A model generated the notes under the pieces. It worked only from the letters and a program-made list of their open reading frames with translations, had not been told where the DNA came from and made no database searches. A DNA stretch of 64,000 bases from Xylogone sp. PMI_703 (taxonomy: Eukaryota; Ascomycota; Leotiomycetes), in assembly GCA_021399445.1 (NCBI GenBank), contig JAJTUQ010000009.1:203501-267500 (forward strand). Reading direction: 5' to 3'. The stretch's first letter is position 1, and each line of letters opens with the position of its first letter. Shown here one piece after another: positions 57,081 through 64,000 of the stretch. The position numbers were made by a program, and so were the translations under genes.

Positions 57081-57865
57081 TCATGACAACGATAAGGATG
57101 ATGGCAAACTCTCTACTGATTTATCCCCGGGAGAAACCGGCTGAGATTTTTCCCGAGCAGCATCCGGCTTCGAATCATTGGTATTATCATCGCTCTCATT
57201 GTGCTCATTGCTGCTTTTGAATGGTGATATAAGAGCCTTATGCCTAGCCTCCAGGTCTGCATAATCTTTCTCCAGCTGATTGTATCGATAGGTCAGTTCA
57301 GTAAATTGTTTTGTGATGTTCTCTACTTGCTCCCGACGTCGAGCGCGGAAAGCACGTTGTGCATTGCGGTTTTGCGATCGCCTTCTCTATACATATTATT
57401 AGATATGTATTAATAGTAGCTTAGTGATGAATCTAATCCATGTAACCATGCGAGGAAAGAGGAAGTACGTACAGCTAGTGCAGATGCACTTGGTCGAGAC
57501 TGACTTGGAGAACCGTGGCCTTTGAATTCTGAGCTTGGGGACTGAGACTCTTCACTGCACTGATATGCATATTGATCCTCAGCGCTGTCGTGGTCCGTAA
57601 AGTAGAAGTTCTCTAGAATGTTGACGTTCTGCATCGGTGATTCATAGACGGGTAAAGAGTTACTTGGGATCTAGTCTTGATTAGCCCTGATAGCGGAGAC
57701 AGGCTCAAGATCCAATGGTCTTGGGAGTATTCAGCCAGAATTAGGTAAGTGACATACCGAGCTCGTCATAGCATCTAGATTAGTGGATAGTGTGTCCGTA
57801 TTCCATGCGTAAATGCGAGAGAACACATGACTTGACACACTCTGAGGCAGCGTCGTATCACTCAT
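57081..57865 (-). CDS. bZIP transcription factor
   Basis: Basic leucine-zipper regulator of the fungal Yap/AP-1-like class. Exons 57865-57758, 57670-57473 and 57386-57081 (introns of 87 and 86 bp, all phase 0) give 203 residues. The basic region RRRSQNRNAQRAFRARREQV starts right at exon 3 and contains the N-x2-A-Q-x2-F-R signature. It is followed by a zipper-like heptad region (ITKQFTELTYRYNQLEKDY, then LEARHKAL). The N-terminus is short, acidic and Ser-rich. No C-terminal Cys-rich domain as in Yap1, so oxidative sensing of that type is not expected. Start: the ATG at 57865; a nearer ATG at 57870 leads at once to a stop. Confidence 0.85.
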
Positions 57866-58605
57866 CACATTTAATGTGTCCTAGACGGAATGTCAGTGAC
57901 ATCGTTTCACTTATCCTCCCGGAATTTCCGAGAAGTCCGGACTTCTAGTGGCTTCACTTAGGGACACATACCAAGCCGGAACAGGTATAAGAATCATCAG
58001 GCCAAGCCTGTTCACCTTGCCACGCTACATCGTTACTGTAGTTGAGATAAGAATCGCAGCTAAACGAATAAGCCATTATAGTAACGTTATATTTTCTTTT
58101 TCTGAAGTCCTGTTGGCAGACTGCGGAGTTGCGTGTGATTGAGGGTGGAGTTGTATAGATTAACTTGTGTTTGATTGCACGAATTGTCCTGAGCTGCAGT
58201 ATGAGATACTTGTTAAACGTGGCGAAATACTTATTTAAATAGTTATGTATAAAGTAATCGATGATATTAACAATTTATTTAAAGGGATAATGCAGAGCGA
58301 GTAGCAGCCACAGTGACGTTGATACTTGCGTGTCTCTAGGAGCATGTTCTACATAGGGGCAGGGTCAAGACCCTTAAGTCCTCAACGGTGCTGCAACGGT
58401 ACTCAGGCTAACTCGGATGAGAAAGAGATAAGGTTATTAGGTGACGGCTTGTCATGAAGCCGGAGGGGAAGGATTTGCTTTTCCAGCGCAATGGCCATGT
58501 TGGGGCATATGCTTTTACCCATAACGGGAAATGTTATATACGAGGAACTAGCGAAGATCTTATATGAAATGAGGTAATTAAGAAAGCCTGGCTAAAAGGT
58601 TAAAA
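57866..58605. other. Intergenic, nothing recognised
   Basis: Upstream region of the bZIP gene; no supported ORF. Confidence 0.4.
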
Positions 58606-58797
58606 TTAACCGTAATAATACGCTGGTCTGAAGTGGGATATTGATTGAGCTCCCTTAGGGATAATGCTGGCATTTGCTGCTTCGGCACGAGCCACGTTGG
58701 ACGTTCCATCCCGAGGCGTTAAAACTGGGGCGGCATTTGCTAGATTCGGATGCTCGCTTGCTCCAATTTTCGCTAACCAGATTCGGTCCGTGCTCAT
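58606..58797 (-). CDS. Small ORF, 63 residues
   Basis: ATG at 58797, stop at 58606. Compositionally protein-like: MSTDRIWLAKIGASEHPNLA, an Ala-rich middle and an end in HFRPAYYYG. No signal peptide, domain or dibasic KR sites. It might be a short intracellular protein or chance. Unrecognised. Confidence 0.3.
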   Translation of the reverse strand: MSTDRIWLAKIGASEHPNLANAAPVLTPRDGTSNVARAEAANASIIPKGAQSISHFRPAYYYG

Positions 58798-59116
58798 GAC
58801 AAGGGGCGTGGGCTTCGCTTCACTGGGTTAATATCTCGCAAACTGTTGAGCAGTGCTTATATCGCATATATATCCTAAGCTAACCTTTTCTTCAGATCCG
58901 GAAGTGCTTGCTGATATCACTCTCTAGACACATCTCTCCTGGCAATGGGGATATTGTCCACGGCGGGAGCACTTACTACAACCGGAATACTAGAATATTC
59001 ATCTATTGACTCAAATATAAAACCTTCTATACGTGGGCATGTGGGTTCACTCATTCATTCATTCATTAATATCTCTTCGTCTTTTCATTTTAATTCACGA
59101 GTTTTGGTGTATCTCC

Positions 59117-61204
59117 CTAGGACACTGAGTGTCCGTTTCTCGAATGCTGGAGCACAGCTCGATCATTCACCACCTCTAACCAGAGCGCTCGACCACCAGT
59201 CTCACAAGCACTCTTTAGCCACAAAAATTCACTCAGCATCTTTTCAGCCTCCTCCCACTCGAATACTTTCAACGCGGTAGAGACTGCGTTTAAGTTCTGG
59301 ACGTACCAGTCCCGGTGGGCTGTTCCTGAGGCTGCGATGCCTCCTAATACTAGTATCCACAACAAAGTCTCGGGGTAGAGCTGCCAACAGAGATCATCTC
59401 TAGACTCTTCCATAATGGCTCTAAGTCGCGCTGCAAGAGTGTGGAATATTCCCGAATGTGGCGGCAGCGGGAAAGTTACGGCAGCGCTAAAGAGAATAGC
59501 AGCATGACGAATGGATTCATACAGGCAGACACTTTGCACTTCGCCATATTCGAGCTCCTCCCCTTTTGGCAAAGACATAAGACGATATTGTAGGGTATTT
59601 CTTTGTCTTACAAAGACATTGATATCAGAGATAAAGTTAATTCCGCGGCAATGGTGATCAATCACCACCGTGAGATCAGCAATAGCCTGGAATATTGCGG
59701 TCGCCTCATTACTGATACCCAAGGTTTGGAGCTCTAGAAACTGCTTACTAATAGTTTTTGGAGGAAAATCTGGAGCTTCATATGCCGCAGGCATGATACG
59801 AGCAAGAAGAGGCCAGTATGGCTTGGAAAGTCCCTGTGTAGCACCCAAGATATCGGAACTAATTAACAAATAAAGCTTGTTAGTCGAAATCGAAGAGGGG
59901 AGATCCCAAGAGAGAATCACGGCCATTATATTAGATACCGAGAATGAATATCTAGCCGGGCAAGGAATGAGGGGCTGTTACTTACAAGCATATAACCTCT
60001 GCCAATCCGGTCAGCTCAATCTTCTCCAGTCCTCCCCTCTTATCTACTAGCGATCGCATTGCTGTTGTATGCGCAGGGATATGATTTATACTCCCGTAAA
60101 TGTCCAACCATTGGAGGCTGGCCATTGGGCTATTGAAGGGGCTCCTTAGCCCTGGGCCATCGACATTGGCTATGAGCTCAACCTCATTCGTGCTCAACGT
60201 CAACACAGATAGAATGACATCATCCAGCGGCGCCGACGCCTTCTTGGGGTTATTTAGCTCCTCTTTCAGTAACTTCATTGTTTGTACTTTGTGGTATAGT
60301 CGCACAGGGTTTTTCAAACTGGTATGCGGACTGCGCAGGACATCCATATGCACGGAAGCGCCAAAGAGCATAGCATGCTTTACGATCGGTCGTTCGTAAG
60401 ACTTTTGGAGCCATGCACTTGGATGATGGCTTGCAGACCCGTTAAGTCCAGGGACTCGGAAACCAGGCCAGAGCATGGTCAAGGCTAATGCGGCGATTGA
60501 AGGTAAGTAGGATTCTCTTATGTAGCTGGCTGGGGGAATACAAGAGTAGATGAGCGAAGGTGATACTCACAGTGATCCATTAACTCGTGAAAACGCACAT
60601 CAACATTGACATCTTGAATGCAGAATGGATCAACTCTTCCTTGTCCCACGAGGCTTAGTGGACTAGTGACACTAGAGTTGGAGCTATAGTCTCTGTCTGG
60701 GTTAGAGAGACCAGGAGTACTGCTCTCACTTTGTTCTATTGCATCTATGACAAAACCGTTACTCTCATCGTCAAATGTGGAATGCTCCTGCCAATCGGTA
60801 GAAGTTATTGCTGTCCATGTAGTGTCGGGAATATAAGGCTGAACAGCAAGAGTCGAATCTTCGAGAGCTGTCACTTTAATATTGCTGCTTTTCTTAGCGC
60901 TTATATTAGTGCTTTTATTTGATTGTTGAATAGCAACGACCATTTCCAGCTCCATCTCTCGTTGTTTTTTCTGTCTCTGTCGATAGCTACGCATTGCAGC
61001 TGAGCGAATAGCTCGTTTGTTGCGCTGCTGCTCATCCTGGGTTGTGGGGTTCACATTGATAAACTCGAGACTCTGGAAGACCTTCGGATTCGACTGGGAA
61101 AGATTGGTCTCTTCAGCGTCGCCAACAACTCCATCCTCAGATTTGCTATTGCTGGAGCCTACAGTGGCACCGACGTCCGACAACTGAGTCAATTTAAAAG
61201 CCAT
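59117..61204 (-). CDS. Fungal transcription factor (basic N-terminus, fungal_trans_2-like)
   Basis: Nuclear regulator of the type with an N-terminal basic block and no zinc cluster, followed by a fungal-specific transcription factor domain. Exons 61204-60571, 60484-59986 and 59951-59117 join in phase to 655 residues. The basic block, RRNKRAIRSAAMRSYRQRQKK-type, follows FINVNPTTQDEQ, a classic start in this family. The middle carries YHKVQTMKLLKEELNNP, SPMASLQWLDIYGSINHIPA and RGGLEKIELTGLAEV, and the C-terminus has DRDD-type helices (ESIRHAAILFSAAVTF). Intron 2 is only 34 bp, shorter than any other here. The upstream Met at 61240 could add 12 residues. Confidence 0.8.
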
Positions 61205-62961
61205 CCTCAGTCCTTTTATCGACCCTGAGGTCGATATCAAAACGAAATGTTACGCAGAGAGAAAGTGTATTGACCGATATTGCTAATGGAATATGCAGAT
61301 AGTAGCCTAAAAGATAAGGTGAAATGGTAGCTAGCTCGGATGCTATGTCGAGTCGAGTACTCAGGAGAGAATAGGAGCCCCAGATATCCTGAAGAAGTCA
61401 AAGATTCACTGTCGCCCTCACCCCCATCTTTCATTCAGCAACGAGCAGCTTTTCCTATGCAAGGACGCATCCCACCACGTTAGGCCAGGCTGCAGTTTAC
61501 CCGCGAAGATTACAAGGCGCAAAGAGTTGAAGGATGAAGAGTTTCGCAAGCACTTTGGTAATTGCCACAAATGTTGGACACATCCCTGCTTGCCGGAGTC
61601 CCTGGACTATTACTACTAATGTGATGCCACAAGCCAATCACCATCCACTACAATGCCATCGAGATGGGTATCACATAAGCACTAGGCATCCCGAGGCTGC
61701 TTTCAAGGCCGCGGATAGGCCAGTTTCGTCCGGACAAATTGACCAAGTTTATTCCGCAATGAGCTAGGCGTTGGGGAATTGCGGGATTAGGGTCCGTGTT
61801 TGATTGTACCTGGAAAATACTTGCATTGGGTTTCAGTTACTGGGGATTTGGGGCCGCTTCCGAATTAGACAAGTGCAGAGTCAATGAATTTAACTACTAG
61901 ACCAATTATACAGACGTGAGTATTATCATGAGTTGCGTTGTTGTGACAATTACTCTCTTCATTATTCTTGCTCTTAGATCTGCAACCGCAAGCGCATGCA
62001 AAGAATGCTACTAGAGAGGCGCTTACCTACCGCTACAGGTATAGGGACTGGGACTGAATAAGCACCAAAGCCATTAATCATCGTGATTATGCCAATACGA
62101 GTTCTGGAAACACGAAACCACCAGTAGGAGACGAACAGTTCATGCAAGCGAGCTGATGGCCAAGTACAGGAATGGGCGGCATCTCGGTGACCTAACGTCA
62201 TGCAGACAAGTAAGTGAAGCCGGCGCTGCCGGTAGATGGAGTTTTGACTCACGCCAGCTCCTTTCTGTATACATACTAATAATCTTGTTCTACGTCTGTT
62301 TCACGGAGATCCTCATCTGTTGAACTCACACCCACCACTTTGCGCTAGCCTGTGCTGGATATCGCTACCGAAATCAGCCAAGAACAATGAGCATAGCAGC
62401 TACCAGAATACACCTACTAATGACCTAAATATACAATGTCTATAAGCATCAGTACTATTTCCTGTGTCCTTGTAATTGTAAATGCCGTCACTAGCCGAAG
62501 ACAAAATGCCGCCTGGTTTGATTTGTCTTGGCTCTGTTCCACGTATCAACTCGGCCTCGTTCAATATTCTCATACTATTTCTGCAGGAGCTTATTATTCA
62601 TTGCTTTGAATATTCATTTAAGCATACTCTACAAAGGAGGAAATCATTTTGTAATTGTTTAGTCTAAAAACCCCTAATTCGAATGCTAACAACGACTTAG
62701 TAAGCTTGTTGCAGTCTCTTCGGGTCCCCTTGCAGAGACCGTACTGTTTTCTGCAAGTCTAGCGCATCAACTTATTTTAAAGTTTTGTCAGATTCGGAGT
62801 CCGGAACTGATTGATCACCGCAAAGCCTCTTTAGGCCCAAGCAGTCTATGCAAAGTGTTGCTAGAAATGGGGCGGATACTTCAAGAGTAAGTCCTCACGA
62901 GATATATTCATGGCACGAGAGAGGGTATTCGGACTTTTATGGGCAACATTAATCTAACTCG
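61205..62961. other. Intergenic, weak secreted-ORF candidate
   Basis: No recognised gene in 1.75 kb. A plus frame at 61534-61767 begins MKSFASTLVIATN and could be a small secreted protein if an intron (donor GTAATT at 61558) is removed, but no homologous pattern supports it. Confidence 0.35.
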
Positions 62962-63121
62962 AACGCCTCTAGACCCTGCGAACACGGAGCTCCGCGTGAG
63001 TGACTTTAACTTGCATGCCATGCCGGTCAATTCCAGCTAGAAGCCTTTCTACATCAGGGAAAAGGTCTTTGGGGTATTGGAGCGTCAGGTGCAAACTCTT
63101 CCCTCTGCGATCCATAAGGTC
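62962..63121 (-). CDS. Possible terminal exon
   Basis: The minus reading from an acceptor at about 63122 (TACTAATAC branch 12 bp upstream, GATAG acceptor) gives DLMDRRGKSLHLTLQYPKDL and continues for about 50 codons to a stop near 62972 (THAELRVRRV). Strong splice signals and good codon character suggest the last exon of a minus-strand gene whose earlier exons were not identified. Family unknown. Confidence 0.35.
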
Positions 63122-64000
63122 CTATCAAAGTTGTATTAGTAAGTTTCCCCGTTTGTACTGATGCATGAGAAGTGATTACGGAGGTACTTTACTGTACACT
63201 CTAGCTTGGTTGCACCATCCGAACTCGTCTTAATCTACCCTAGTGACCTCTTAGCGTCTCGTAACAGTTAAGCCAAATAGATACATTTTGGGCACTAGCT
63301 GTTTTATACGAAACCGAGCGTGTTGTTCTTCGGCCAAATTCTGATATTGATGACGCGGTCTCCAAGCATATTGCTCTCAAGGCCTGCAGCATTGATTATT
63401 ACGATCACAGCACGTTATGTTGCTACGAATTATAGTACGTAGCGAGAGTATAGCTCTAACCTGGTCCGAGTAGCATTCTTCACCGTTGGAGGAGCTTTCA
63501 TGATTCTTTGGACCGTAGGAGATCTCGTCCTGAAATTCCACGCGGTTGTTGATGATGATTCACGTGTCATATATAATAAGCTTCAATTCAGAGCCGTAGA
63601 GGGCTCCTATACTGGATTTTATAATGAAATGATAACCGTAAGGCACTTTCTTGTTGTTCAACAGAAAATCACGGCTAGGTCAGTCGTTCGCAATTTTAGA
63701 TATCATCACTTAGACGAATACTGATTATTTGTAGGCTTATATGTTCATTTGGTGGTCAAGATAGTTCAATACAACTAGATTGATTAGAAAATCACAGCAT
63801 CATCTTCACTGGTCGCGAGCCTCGGTGCTACGAGGCGAGATGGGAATGATTCGCTTGATCATTCACATCGGAAATGAACTCTCGAGACATGTGATGACTG
63901 ATAAAACCATGATAAGCAGAATGCCTCCCTTCAGCATTACCATCTAAAGTACTCCCACCTTGCTCCCGTGTTGACTATTGTCGGCTGCGCGAGGTTGAAC
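63122..64000. other. Unresolved right edge
   Basis: A 74-codon plus frame (63500-63724) starts MILWTVGDLVLKFHAVVDDD but matches nothing known to me. Upstream exons of the minus-strand gene at 62962 may be here. Confidence 0.3.

Noticed and set aside
1..64000. tRNA, rRNA or riboswitch genes
   Set aside because: Scanned by eye for tRNA A/B-box patterns and conserved rRNA segments; none was convincing. A covariance-model search would be needed to be sure.

Overview
The window looks like an accessory, transposon-rich stretch of a filamentous ascomycete (Pezizomycotina) genome. The evidence is short spliceosomal introns of about 50-90 bp with GTRNGT donors and CTAAC-like branch sites, a Zn2Cys6 regulator, a HET-domain gene, Fot1/pogo, hAT, Tad-like LINE, Helitron and LTR elements, and abundant C-to-T nonsense changes typical of repeat-induced point mutation (RIP). 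No prokaryotic, viral or organellar block and no tRNA or rRNA gene was seen. The species cannot be named from sequence alone.

Left part (1-31.4 kb): a five-exon TDT-type organic-anion/sulfite transporter (minus); a truncated pogo element abutting an intact four-exon AflR-like Zn2Cys6 regulator (minus); an intact alpha/beta hydrolase (plus); a pogo-type MITE; a hAT N-terminal half; a DUF3716-like small gene; Tad-like LINE ORF1; a palindromic MITE; an intact glutathione S-transferase (minus); a second pogo-like relic; two related hAT elements (17.6-19.9 and 23.2-25.4 kb) flanking a salicylate-hydroxylase-like FAD monooxygenase with one internal stop; a decayed Helitron (26.3-29.95 kb); and a 5'-truncated LINE end.

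Middle (31.4-49.9 kb): two RIP-damaged genes with an OrsD/DUF3505-type C2H2 N-terminus. The larger (31.7-36.05 kb) carries what reads as a tyrosine-recombinase core (Arg, HHK, GH...Y). These are followed by inverted copies of one LTR at 36.95 and 48.4 kb, two pogo relics, an intact HET-domain gene, a TPR (NLR-type) fragment, a mariner C-terminus, and a decayed DUF3435 tyrosine recombinase, the family of Starship 'captains'. HET, TPR and DUF3435 sequences within about 5 kb resemble the content of a degraded giant mobile element, but no element boundary can be shown.

Right part (49.9-64 kb): lower transposon density and mostly intact host-like genes. These are a three-exon ABM-domain protein, a LysM-like fragment, a cysteine-rich secreted protein, a luciferase-domain (DUF5519-like) gene, a three-exon bZIP factor, and a three-exon basic-region/fungal_trans_2-like transcription factor.

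How they fit: the regulators, transporter, GST, hydrolase, FAD and ABM oxygenases are the kinds of genes found in or near secondary-metabolite loci. Here they are scattered, with no backbone synthase in view, so they look like dispersed remnants rather than one working cluster. Intact single-copy genes beside heavily mutated repeats fit a genome where RIP acted on repeats and only occasionally hit a neighbour (possibly the FAD monooxygenase).
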